A stretch of DNA of 32,618 bases from Lachnospiraceae bacterium (GTDB taxonomy: Bacteria; Bacillota; Clostridia; Lachnospirales; Lachnospiraceae): positions 9,727-42,344 of the forward strand of contig JAAUZI010000006.1 in the NCBI GenBank assembly GCA_014804645.1, in the 5' to 3' direction. Under the pieces are notes generated by a model. The model ran no database searches. It saw only the letters and a program-made list of their open reading frames with translations, and had not been told where the DNA came from. Of the stretch, positions 17,766 through 25,272 are shown piece by piece (the stretch's first letter is position 1; each line of letters opens with the position of its first letter). The translations under genes were made by a program, and so were the position numbers.

Positions 17766-18242
17766 ATGACATCGGAGATCAAAAGGCAGTTCACTTTCCG
17801 CATCTCGCAGGCCAATCCCACCGAGATGATTGTGATTTTGTATGAGATGACTCTGCAATACCTGTCCGATGCCGCAGAGTCGGCACAGCAGAAGAATTAT
17901 GCGGAATATCGGGAGAATGTGCGCAGGGCCAGGAATTGTGTCAGCGAACTGCTCCAGTCCCTGCACATGGAATATGAACCTGCAGGTGCTCTGCGGCAGT
18001 TGTATCTGTATTGTATCCGCAGGTTGTCCCAGGCGGAGGTGCGTTGGCACACAGATCTATTGCAGGAGACGGCCGGTATCATCACGCCCCTGCGTGATGC
18101 GTACAGACAGATCGCTCCTCAGAATACGGCAGGGCCGGTTATGAAAAACACCCAGACCGTATATGCGGGACTGACCTACGGCAAAAATACATTAACTGAG
18201 AACATGGCTGACCAGAGCCCGAATCGGGGAATGCTCGTATAG
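17766..18242 (+). CDS. fliS: Flagellar export chaperone FliS-like
   Basis: 158 residues with a helical-bundle pattern: FRISQANPTEMIVILYEMTLQYL, then an amphipathic helix EYRENVRRARNCVSELLQSL and LRQLYLYCIRRLSQAE. The N-terminal segment before helix 1 and 'ANPTEMIVILYEM' match the FliS pattern. The C-terminal ~30 residues are an extension that overlaps antisense with the convergent DUF2508-like gene by 51 bases. FliS binds the C-terminal D0 region of flagellin in the cytoplasm and prevents early polymerisation. Position directly after flagellin supports this. FliD was not found in the window. Confidence 0.88.
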   Translation: MTSEIKRQFTFRISQANPTEMIVILYEMTLQYLSDAAESAQQKNYAEYRENVRRARNCVSELLQSLHMEYEPAGALRQLYLYCIRRLSQAEVRWHTDLLQETAGIITPLRDAYRQIAPQNTAGPVMKNTQTVYAGLTYGKNTLTENMADQSPNRGMLV

Positions 18243-18512
18243 TCCCCGCAGACGTCCTGTCGGGACTGTGCTCTTGGCAGAGGCATATTCCTCCTCAGAG
18301 AGGGCAGACAGGTGCTTATATCGCTTTAAAAGCGCATTAATTTCATAAATATAGCAGTCGATCATGTCCGGATCGACGGCATTGTCAAAGCCCGCATATG
18401 CGATTTCCAGCGCAATGCGGGTTTTTTCCAGATCTTCCCGCAGAGACGGTACTGAAAAGTTTATGTCCATATTATCGGAGGAGTAATAGCTCTGGTTATA
18501 AAAAGTTTTCAT
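18192..18512 (-). CDS. DUF2508 (YaaL-like) protein
   Basis: 106 residues from ATG 18512, which has GGAGAG 4 bases upstream; the longer frame from 18623 runs through the promoter region and is unlikely. The core LREDLEKTRIALEIAYAGFDNAVDPDMIDCYIYEINALLKRYKHL is the YaaL/DUF2508 pattern of small helical proteins. Pairing with a bofA gene, here divergent, is common in Firmicutes and supports the call. Function unknown. The C-terminal tail after about residue 80 is not part of the usual core and its coding overlaps fliS on the other strand for 51 bases. Confidence 0.78.
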   Translation of the reverse strand: MKTFYNQSYYSSDNMDINFSVPSLREDLEKTRIALEIAYAGFDNAVDPDMIDCYIYEINALLKRYKHLSALSEEEYASAKSTVPTGRLRGLYEHSPIRALVSHVLS

Positions 18513-18546
18513 AGCGCTCTCCATTTTTAATTGGTAAATTTTGGTT

Positions 18547-18575
18547 GTTATAAGTATAGCCCTGCGCCTTGTAAA
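18547..18575 (-). promoter_or_regulatory. Promoter for the DUF2508-like gene
   Basis: Read on the minus strand: TTTACA (18575-18570), 17-base spacer, TATAAC (18552-18547), each 5 of 6 to consensus. It lies 35 bases upstream of the ATG at 18512. Confidence 0.65.
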
Positions 18576-18600
18576 ATATTCCGGCAAAATCCTTTTGCTG

Positions 18601-18628
18601 GTATTTTTTTCCTGTCGTTTCATATGAT
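18601..18628 (+). promoter_or_regulatory. Possible sigma-E-like promoter for bofA
   Basis: GTATTTT at 18601-18607, a 13-base spacer and CATATGAT at 18621-18628 partly match the sporulation sigma-E pattern (-35 KMATATT, -10 CATACAAT). It is 29 bases before the bofA ATG. The match is partial and T-rich, so this is tentative. Confidence 0.25.
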
Positions 18629-18657
18629 GTAAAAAGGATGCACTACAGGAAAATCAA

Positions 18658-18927
18658 ATGAGTCAAACGAGAATTTTGCTGATTATGGGAGTCTGTGTAC
18701 TGGCACTATTGGCGTTCGCCTGGAGGCGCCGTCTTGAGTGGCTGCTGAATTTTTTGCTGCGGGGAGTGCTGGGAGCGGTGGCAATCTATTTTATCAATTT
18801 GGCGGTGGTGTCCCATGGTTATCCGGCGCTGGTGGGCATTAATCCAGCTACGGTTTTGACATGCTCAGTGCTGGGATTTCCTGGCCTTGCGGCGCTTTAC
18901 GGCCTCCAGGCTTTTCATTTCTTGTAG
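18658..18927 (+). CDS. bofA: BofA family protein (pro-sigma-K processing inhibitor family)
   Basis: 89 residues with two to three hydrophobic segments (about 5-20, 28-48, 60-85). The C-terminal half HGYPALVGINPATVLTCSVLGFPGLAALYGL has the family signature GINP...LG.PG...LYG. In Bacillus BofA sits in the outer forespore membrane and holds the SpoIVFB protease inactive; homologues in Clostridia are often of unknown function. The adjacent divergent DUF2508/YaaL-like gene supports the family call. Start ATG 18658 has a weak ACAGGA site. Confidence 0.85.
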   Translation: MSQTRILLIMGVCVLALLAFAWRRRLEWLLNFLLRGVLGAVAIYFINLAVVSHGYPALVGINPATVLTCSVLGFPGLAALYGLQAFHFL

Positions 18928-18963
18928 ATTTTTCACAAAAATGATTTTTCTTTGTTTTCACTA

Positions 18964-18992
18964 TGGACATTTACAAAAATACCGGATATAAT
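18964..18992 (+). promoter_or_regulatory. Strong promoter of the Tad pilus operon
   Basis: TGGACA at 18964-18969 (5 of 6), exactly 17 bases, then a perfect TATAAT at 18987-18992. It stands about 140 bases before the first Tad gene. No comparable promoter was seen in the short gaps down to the DUF6382-FHA gene, so it probably drives the whole operon. Confidence 0.8.
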
Positions 18993-18998
18993 GCATTT

Positions 18999-19132
18999 CA
19001 ACAAGAGGCAAATCAAGTCTCTTATCATCTAACATCATGTTGTTGTTGATTTGTGATTCACAAGATTTTACCACGATTTCATGCAAGATGTGCAAGAACG
19101 GCTACGGGCCGGGTGAGAAAGGAGAGGTGTTT
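18999..19132 (+). other. Untranslated leader of the Tad operon
   Basis: About 130 bases between the expected transcription start and TTG 19133. Small inverted repeats are visible: TTGTG/CACAA with loop ATT, and CGGC/GCCG near 19099-19111. There is no terminator T-run, and I could not match a known riboswitch, including the c-di-GMP classes. It could carry translational control, but nothing more can be said. Confidence 0.4.
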
Positions 19133-20140
19133 TTGGAGCATAAAATTTTAGCGCTCTGTGATCCGGAGGCGGATTATGCGGGGCAGCTGTCCGCCTATCT
19201 GCAGAGCTATAGGGAGTTTCCCTGGGAGATTGAGGTCTATACCGGGATATCTCAGCTGGCAGAGAGCGAAAGGCAGAGGGAGATCGACCTGCTGCTGGTG
19301 GCGGAATCGGTGTATGCCCCGGAGCTGCCGGTGGAGGCAGGGTCCACAGTGCTGCTGAATGAGAGCGGCTTGGTCAGGTGGTCGGCTCTGAAAAATGTGG
19401 ACAAGTACCAGCCCGCTGAAAATGTTCTGCGGGAGCTGCTGGAAATCTATATGGAGAGGGAAGAGGTTTTTTATCCGCGGCTGAGCAGCGGGCAGAAGAC
19501 CAGGATCGTGGGAATGTATTCCCCGGTGCGCAGATGTCTGCAGACCTCCTTTGCGCTGACCTATGGACAGCTTTTGGCGGAGAGACACCGGACGCTGTAT
19601 CTGAATTTTGAACACTATGCGGGGATGCCGGAACTACTGCCGGGAGAAGGGGGCAGGGATTTGACCACACTCTTGTATTACATGAAGGCGGATCAGAGCA
19701 AATTTGTGCTGCGTTTGAAGGTTCTGGTACAGAAAAAGGGGCGGCTGGACTATATTGCACCAGCGTACATGGGGCAGAATCTGGTCTATATCACCGTTCA
19801 GGAATGGCAGCAGCTGCTATGGAGGATTGGGGAAAGCGGAGAATATGACTATATCATTTTGGACTTGTCCGAGAATATGCAGGGGCTGCTGGAGATTTTG
19901 AGGAGGTGCAGCCGGGTGTACATGCTGGTGAAGGAAGATCCCGTGGCCAGGTGCAAAATCGATCAGTACGAGCAGATACTGTCTCTGTATGAGTATGAGG
20001 ACGTGAAGGAGAAGACCAAAAAATGCCACCTTCCCCTGTTCCGCCGTCTGCCAGACCGGATCGAGCAGTATACCAGAGGTGATCTGGCGGAATATGTCAG
20101 GGAGCTGATAGAGGAAGAGGAAGCAGGTGAGGACGGATGA
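19133..20140 (+). CDS. TadZ/CpaE-like pilus assembly protein (MinD-like fold, Walker lysine missing)
   Basis: 335 residues from TTG 19133 (GGAG 8 bases upstream). GTG 19127 is too close to the ribosome site, and the ATG at 19037 lies without one. Residues 1-115 form a receiver-like atypical domain (HKILALCDPEADYAGQLSAYL). Residues ~120-320 are a MinD/ParA-like domain: RIVGMYSPVRRCLQTSFALTYGQ at the P-loop position, YLNFEHYAG, and YDYIILDLSENMQGLL at the Walker B-like strand. The P-loop has LQT where related proteins have GKT, so ATP hydrolysis is doubtful; TadZ proteins are known to have atypical boxes. TadZ localises the Tad machine at the pole or membrane. It overlaps the cpaF start by 4 bases. 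Confidence 0.85.
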   Translation: MEHKILALCDPEADYAGQLSAYLQSYREFPWEIEVYTGISQLAESERQREIDLLLVAESVYAPELPVEAGSTVLLNESGLVRWSALKNVDKYQPAENVLRELLEIYMEREEVFYPRLSSGQKTRIVGMYSPVRRCLQTSFALTYGQLLAERHRTLYLNFEHYAGMPELLPGEGGRDLTTLLYYMKADQSKFVLRLKVLVQKKGRLDYIAPAYMGQNLVYITVQEWQQLLWRIGESGEYDYIILDLSENMQGLLEILRRCSRVYMLVKEDPVARCKIDQYEQILSLYEYEDVKEKTKKCHLPLFRRLPDRIEQYTRGDLAEYVRELIEEEEAGEDG

Positions 20141-21360
20141 TGAAGGATTATGGGGAACTGAAACAGGAGCTGCGCCGCAGAGTGCTGGAGCAGCTGGATT
20201 ACGGCAGAGAGCAGCCGGATGATGAAATCATGGAGATCATTGACGAGGTTTTGCTGGAAGAACAGCTGCTGCGACTGTTGCCGGTCAGTGAGAGCCACCA
20301 GCTGCGCACGGAGCTGTTCTATTCCCTGAGGCGGTTGGACATTTTGCAGAGTCTTATAGAGGACCCGGAAATCACAGAGATCATGATCAATGGACCCGGC
20401 AGTATATTTATTGAACGGGAAGGCCGCCTGCAGGAACTGGACATGAGCTTTGAGTCGGAAGAAAAGCTCCAGGATGTGATCCAGCAGATTGTGGCAGGCT
20501 GTAACAGAGCAGTAAACGAAGCATCTCCCATCGTTGACGCCAGATTGTCAAGCGGCGCCAGAGTAAATATCGTTATGAATCCAGTGGCCCTAAACGGTCC
20601 CATCGTAACCATTCGACGTTTTCCCGACACACCTATTACCATGGAAGAACTGCTCCGCTGGGAATCTCTCTCCCGCGAGGCGGCGGAGCTTTTACAGCTG
20701 CTGGTACGGGCAGGATACAATATTTTTATCAGCGGGGGCACCGGCAGCGGAAAGACCACGTTTCTCAATGTATTGTCCGGATATATTCCGGCCTGGGAGA
20801 GGGTTATAACTATCGAGGACAGTGCGGAACTGCAACTGCAGGGACTGCGCAATCTGGTGCGTCTGGAGACCCGCAGCAGCAATGTGGAGGGCTGCAGAGA
20901 GATCTCCATTCGTGACCTGATTCGCACCAGCCTGAGAATGCGGCCCGATCGAATCATTGTGGGTGAGGTGCGGGGAGCCGAGGCGGTGGACATGATGCAG
21001 TGCCTGAACACAGGACATGACGGCTCCATGTCCACCGGGCATGCCAACAGCGCCCGGGATATGCTGTCCAGGCTGGAGAATATGATTCTGATGGGCATGG
21101 ATATTCCGCTGGCGGCCATTAAGAGGCAGATCGTATCCGGTATTGACATTATAGTGCATCTCGGGCGTCTTCGGGACAGGAGCCGGAAAGTGCTGGAGAT
21201 ATCGGAGGTCATGGACTGTGAGGACTCCGACATCCGCCTGAATCTGCTGTATCGCTTTGAGGAGACGGGCGAAAGCCCGGAGGGACGGGTGCAGGGAACG
21301 CTGGTCAGAAAGGGGGAACTGCTCCGTGATCAAAAACTCAGGGCTGCGGGACTTCGGTAA
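20137..21360 (+). CDS. cpaF: CpaF/TadA family pilus assembly ATPase
   Basis: 407 residues. An N-terminal helical domain (to ~90) is followed by the secretion-ATPase core: LIEDPEITEIMINGPGSIFIE, VDARLSSGARVNIV, Walker A GGTGSGKTTFLN (about 200-211), IEDSAELQL, Walker B-region RPDRIIVGEVRGAEA (about 269-283) and the His-box TGHDGSMSTGHAN. This is the cytoplasmic hexameric motor of Tad pili and related type IV filament machines. It starts in an ATGA overlap with the TadZ-like gene and ends 35 bases inside tadB, indicating translational coupling. All catalytic motifs are intact, in contrast to TadZ. Confidence 0.96.
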   Translation: MMKDYGELKQELRRRVLEQLDYGREQPDDEIMEIIDEVLLEEQLLRLLPVSESHQLRTELFYSLRRLDILQSLIEDPEITEIMINGPGSIFIEREGRLQELDMSFESEEKLQDVIQQIVAGCNRAVNEASPIVDARLSSGARVNIVMNPVALNGPIVTIRRFPDTPITMEELLRWESLSREAAELLQLLVRAGYNIFISGGTGSGKTTFLNVLSGYIPAWERVITIEDSAELQLQGLRNLVRLETRSSNVEGCREISIRDLIRTSLRMRPDRIIVGEVRGAEAVDMMQCLNTGHDGSMSTGHANSARDMLSRLENMILMGMDIPLAAIKRQIVSGIDIIVHLGRLRDRSRKVLEISEVMDCEDSDIRLNLLYRFEETGESPEGRVQGTLVRKGELLRDQKLRAAGLR

Positions 21361-22051
21361 AGCTTTGCTGGTGACGGGACTGTTCGCGTTCTTTTTCTAC
21401 CGCAGTGTCTGGGCGCTGCCACCCATGGCCCTGGTGGGCTGGCTCTACCTGCTCAGGAGCAGACGTCACCGCCGCCGCGATAGAAACCGACAGCTGCTAG
21501 TCCAGTTCAAGGAGTGCATTCAGGCGGTGGCCGCCTCCATGAGGGCCGGGTATGCAGTGGAGAACGCATTCTTGGAAAGCATCGTGGATGTGCGGAACAT
21601 GTTCGGAGAGAACTGCGCTATGGAGCAGGAACTGATACAGCTGCGCCAGGGACTGGCCAACAATGTGACTTTGGAGGTGCTGCTGGCGGAGATGGGACAG
21701 CGCTGTGGTTTGGAGGAGATGCGGGAGTTTGCGGAGGTGTTTGCCATTTCCAAGCGAAACGGAGGAAGTATTCCGGTGATGGTGGATGCGGCCAGCAGTT
21801 CCATCAGCCGCAGACTGGCAGTGGAGGAGGAGATGGAAACCCTGCTGTCCGCCCGGAAACTGGAACAGCGGGTGATGAACGCCATGCCATTCATGATAGT
21901 CTGGTATGTGGAGGTGACCAATCCCGGCTATTTTGACATGTTGTACGGGAATCCGGTGGGTGTGGCGCTGATGACTGTCTGCATGGGAGTCTATCTGGCG
22001 GCATATGCCCTGTCGGAGCGGATATTTACAAGAACCTTTGGTGAGAGATGA
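21326..22051 (+). CDS. tadB: TadB-like inner-membrane platform protein (type II secretion F family)
   Basis: 241 residues from GTG 21326, inside the cpaF end, with GGGGG 9 bases upstream; the longer frame from 21257 would overlap cpaF further without need. A membrane hairpin (about 12-35) is followed by a cytoplasmic T2SSF domain with FKECIQAVAASMRAGYAVENAF, GLEEMREFAEVFAISKRNGGSIPVMVD, then two C-terminal membrane segments (about 185-200 and 212-230). It is the platform on which CpaF acts. Shorter than many TadB proteins (~300) because the N-terminal part is short. Confidence 0.9.
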   Translation: MIKNSGLRDFGKALLVTGLFAFFFYRSVWALPPMALVGWLYLLRSRRHRRRDRNRQLLVQFKECIQAVAASMRAGYAVENAFLESIVDVRNMFGENCAMEQELIQLRQGLANNVTLEVLLAEMGQRCGLEEMREFAEVFAISKRNGGSIPVMVDAASSSISRRLAVEEEMETLLSARKLEQRVMNAMPFMIVWYVEVTNPGYFDMLYGNPVGVALMTVCMGVYLAAYALSERIFTRTFGER

Positions 22052-22099
22052 TCGGTATTGAACTAAACTGTGCGGAATGTGGGAAAAGGAGGCGAGAGA

Positions 22100-23530
22100 A
22101 TGTATCTGATAGGAACGGTGGTGGGAACGGGTCTTGTTATATTGGCCTTCTTGTCCCGGCGGGAGGAGGGAAAACTTCTGGAAAGAATGTCTGTATATCT
22201 ATATAAAAAGGGTTGTATTTACAGAATTCCCATGCTGAACGCCCACCATGTGCAGCGGGATCTGGAAAGTCTGTATCCCGGTCAATCGGGGCTGCTTCTA
22301 CAGGGGGACTATTACAGGAAAAAGATACGGCTGCTGCTGTCGGTATTGTGCGTGGGAACTCTGCTGGGAGTGTTGGCGCGTATCTGCTCCGATATGGGGA
22401 GCAGCTTGACGGAGCAGGGAGAGCTGCTGCGTCCCGCCCGGGGACAGGGCACACAGCAGGTGGAACTTCAGGTCAGGATGCAGGGGGAAGAGCCGGGCGT
22501 TATCTCGGTGCAGGTGCCGGAGCGAAGACTGACCCGGCAGGAGGCTCAGGAGCTGTACGAGGAATTCTGGGAGGCATGGAAAAGAGAGACATTGGGGAAC
22601 AATCCCTCCTGGCGGGAGGTATCCTCCTCCCTGACGCCGGTGGAGGAGCTGGAGGGATATCCCTTCGAGGTGTCCTGGAAAAGCAGCGACTATGAGGTGC
22701 TGGGAGGGAGCGGGGCGGTGTATGAGCCTCAGACGTCCACGGAGGTGACGCTGACGGTGGAAAGCCGGTATCTGGATCTTTGCTGGCAGGAGGAATTGGA
22801 TATACTGGTGGTTCCACGGACTTTGGAAGGAGCGGAGCTGCTGGCTGCACAGGCGTGGGACGCCTATTGTCTCGCCCAGGAGGAGGCCGCCGACCGGGAC
22901 CGGATCCAGCTGCCGGAGAAATTGGGGGAGAACGCGCTGGAGTGGCGGGAAATCAGGGAGAACCACAGTGCAGTGCTGATGCTGATGACCGTGGTTACGG
23001 CGGCTGCGGTATTTCTCTTTCAGGACAGGGATTTGCACCAACAGGTGCTTAAAAGACGGGAACGAATGAAGGAAAACTACCCGGTGATGCTAAGCAAGCT
23101 CATCCTGTACCTGGGCGCGGGCATGACCATTCGCGGAGCCTTTCAAAAAATCGCTCTTGACTACCATGCCAGACAGGAGGGAGTACAGAGGTCTCTGTAT
23201 GAACCTCTATATGAGGAGATGCTCTATGCCTGCAATCGGCTGCAGGCGGGAGTTTCCGAGAGTCGCACCCTTGAACTATGGGCTGCTCGCACCGGTCTGC
23301 AGGACTGTGCCAAACTGAGCGCCCTGCTGGTACAGAATCTGAAAAAGGGAAATACGGCGTTGCTGACCCGTCTGCGGGAGGAGGGAGACCGGGCGTTGCA
23401 GGAGGAACTGAATCTCCACAGAAAAAAGGGGGAGGAGGCGGGCACGGCGCTACTGGTGCCCATGATAATGATGATGGCCATTGTGATGGTGTTGGTCATG
23501 GTTCCGGCATTTCAGAGCTTTGGCATATAG
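22100..23530 (+). CDS. tadC: TadC-like platform protein with a large inserted domain
   Basis: 476 residues, well over the usual ~300. ATG 22100 has AAAGGAGG 7 bases upstream. Membrane segments: about 4-18, 76-93, 290-308 and 450-472. The C-terminal half (KENYPVMLSKLILYLGAGMTIRGAFQKIA... LVPMIMMMAIVMVLVMVPAF) is a standard T2SSF/TadC domain. Between segments 2 and 3 lie ~195 residues, probably outside the membrane, including SWKSSDYEVLGGSGAVYEPQ, which looks like the bacterial Ig-like 'W.SSd..v....G.v' pattern. The insert is absent from ordinary TadC. It follows tadB by 48 bases. Confidence 0.85.
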   Translation: MYLIGTVVGTGLVILAFLSRREEGKLLERMSVYLYKKGCIYRIPMLNAHHVQRDLESLYPGQSGLLLQGDYYRKKIRLLLSVLCVGTLLGVLARICSDMGSSLTEQGELLRPARGQGTQQVELQVRMQGEEPGVISVQVPERRLTRQEAQELYEEFWEAWKRETLGNNPSWREVSSSLTPVEELEGYPFEVSWKSSDYEVLGGSGAVYEPQTSTEVTLTVESRYLDLCWQEELDILVVPRTLEGAELLAAQAWDAYCLAQEEAADRDRIQLPEKLGENALEWREIRENHSAVLMLMTVVTAAAVFLFQDRDLHQQVLKRRERMKENYPVMLSKLILYLGAGMTIRGAFQKIALDYHARQEGVQRSLYEPLYEEMLYACNRLQAGVSESRTLELWAARTGLQDCAKLSALLVQNLKKGNTALLTRLREEGDRALQEELNLHRKKGEEAGTALLVPMIMMMAIVMVLVMVPAFQSFGI

Positions 23531-23565
23531 GATGAACTACACTTGTTAGAAAAAGGAGAAAATTG

Positions 23566-23781
23566 ATGAGAAAAACATGGAATAAAGTAAGAAATTGGAT
23601 GGATGGAAAACTGATCGGATGGAGGTGTTTTATGGAAGAGGAAAACGCAGGTATGGGAACGGTAGAGATTATACTGATTATCGTGGTGCTGGTAGGTATT
23701 GTCATCATCTTTAAGTCCCAGATTACCGAGCTGGTGGAATCCATCTTTTCCAAGATCACCAAGCAGGTCAATAAGGTCTGA
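23566..23781 (+). CDS. Flp1-type type IVb pilin
   Basis: 71 residues from ATG 23566 (AAAAGGAG upstream). An in-frame ATG at 23632 with GGAGG 7 bases upstream could give a shorter leader (MEEENAGMGT...). The prepilin cleavage site is G29|M30 with Glu at +5 (GMGTVE), followed by an ~18-residue hydrophobic helix ILIIVVLVGIVIIF and a short amphipathic tail ending KQVNKV. This is the major shaft subunit of Tad pili; very small mature size (~42 residues) is normal for Flp. The leader is cut by TadV encoded downstream. Confidence 0.92.
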   Translation: MRKTWNKVRNWMDGKLIGWRCFMEEENAGMGTVEIILIIVVLVGIVIIFKSQITELVESIFSKITKQVNKV

Positions 23782-23791
23782 GGGGCGGTCT

Positions 23792-25237
23792 ATGAAATGC
23801 AGAAAACTTTCGGGCTATCTGACGGTCTATGTAGCGCTGACCCTGACAGTAATGCTCTCTCTGTGTCTGACGCTGATCGAGGGAACCCGCAGGCATACGG
23901 TTTCGTTTGAGGCGGAATGCGTGATGGATATCGGATTGGACAGTGTACTGGCCGAATATCACCGGGTGCTGATGCAGCGCTACGGACTGTTTATGATTGA
24001 CACTTCCTACGGCACAGATTACCCCTCCTATTACAATACAGAGCAACATCTGGCGGAGTATCTGACCCGTAACCTCTCCTGTGAGGATTGCGGTCTGCTG
24101 TCCTTTTTATACCGTGATCTGCTGGGCATGGAGCTGGAGGATGTTCAGGTGCTGAAGGTTTCACTTGCCACGGATGACGACGGGCGGGTGTTTCAGCTGC
24201 GGGCGGCGGAGTGTATGCGAAACCGCCTGGGGCTGGGAATAGTGGACAATCTGCTGGAATGGATGGAGATTGTGGACGGATACGGACTTTTGGAGGGGGA
24301 TGTGGAGGGGCAGCTGGATCGGGTAAGCGCAGAATTACAGCAGTATCAGGGCATGGAAAAACAGATCGGGGAAGAGGAATGGATCAGACTTGAGATCAAG
24401 GACCCCACAGAGGCAGTGCGCAGACTGCGGAGTGAAGGAATTCTGAAATGGGTGGTGGAGGATGTTTCCGAGCTGTCGGAGGTCACGGTCGATACGGCCC
24501 AATATATCAGTGGCCGGACTGCCATGGGGCAGGTCAATCATGGCAGCTATTCCGGGCAGGAACAGTTGGGACTGGTGGACAACGTGTTTCTGCTGGAATA
24601 TTTTCTGAACTATGCCGGAAGATACGGAGCCGCAATAGAGGACAGCCTGCTGCAATATCAGGTGGAATACCTGATATGCGGCAAGGGCAGTGACAGAGAC
24701 AATCTGCGTCAGACGGCCAATCTGCTTTGCGGTATTCGGGAGGCAGCCAATGTTATACATCTGCTGGGCAGTGAGACAAAGAGGACGGAGGTGGAGGCTG
24801 TGGCTGCGATTTTATCCGGAGCCGTTGCCCTGCCGGAGCTAAAGCCAGTGTTTGAGACGGCGCTGATTCTATCGTGGGCCTATCTGGAGAGCCTGTACGA
24901 TGTAAAGACACTGCTTGCGGGGGGAAGAGTGGAGCTGCTGAAAACGGATGCGAACTGGCACTATTCGCTGGACAATATCTGGAGCGCTCCGGCACAGGCC
25001 CAGAGCACAGAGGGCCAGGGACTGAACTACGAGGAGTATCTGCGCATATTGCTGTATATACAGCCGCCGGACACACTGACGCTACGATTCATGGACCTGG
25101 TGGAGATGGATATTCGCAAAACTCCCGGGAACAGCTGTTTTCGCATGGACGGCTGCATCGACGGGCTGGAGGCGGAGGCGACGATCCGGTCCGGTTACGG
25201 CTATCGTTTTACTGTCAGAAGAGAGAAACAATATTAA
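23792..25237 (+). CDS. DUF5702-domain protein of the Tad operon (pseudopilin-like N-terminus)
   Basis: 481 residues from ATG 23792 with GAGGGGCGG upstream; the longer frame from 23699 lies inside the pilin gene. The N-terminus MKCRKLSGYLTVYVALTLTV resembles a prepilin leader (G8|Y9 ...V) but has Tyr at +5 instead of Glu. One membrane helix (about 8-30) is followed by an extracytoplasmic domain with YGLFMID, YNTEQHLAEYLTRNL and a long helical region. I recognise this as DUF5702, placed in Tad operons of Clostridia where TadG would be. Probable role: minor or tip component, or anchor between pilus and wall; not established. Confidence 0.83.
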   Translation: MKCRKLSGYLTVYVALTLTVMLSLCLTLIEGTRRHTVSFEAECVMDIGLDSVLAEYHRVLMQRYGLFMIDTSYGTDYPSYYNTEQHLAEYLTRNLSCEDCGLLSFLYRDLLGMELEDVQVLKVSLATDDDGRVFQLRAAECMRNRLGLGIVDNLLEWMEIVDGYGLLEGDVEGQLDRVSAELQQYQGMEKQIGEEEWIRLEIKDPTEAVRRLRSEGILKWVVEDVSELSEVTVDTAQYISGRTAMGQVNHGSYSGQEQLGLVDNVFLLEYFLNYAGRYGAAIEDSLLQYQVEYLICGKGSDRDNLRQTANLLCGIREAANVIHLLGSETKRTEVEAVAAILSGAVALPELKPVFETALILSWAYLESLYDVKTLLAGGRVELLKTDANWHYSLDNIWSAPAQAQSTEGQGLNYEEYLRILLYIQPPDTLTLRFMDLVEMDIRKTPGNSCFRMDGCIDGLEAEATIRSGYGYRFTVRREKQY

Positions 25238-25272
25238 ATTATGAAAAATGCTTGAGTGGGAGGTGAGCGGAT

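Noticed and set aside
18999..19132. Possible c-di-GMP riboswitch in the Tad leader
   Set aside because: The leader lacks the conserved GEMM elements, and no paired scaffold of either c-di-GMP class could be drawn.
20319..21233. 304-codon open frame on the minus strand
   Set aside because: It is antisense to cpaF; Ser/Arg-rich without a recognisable fold.
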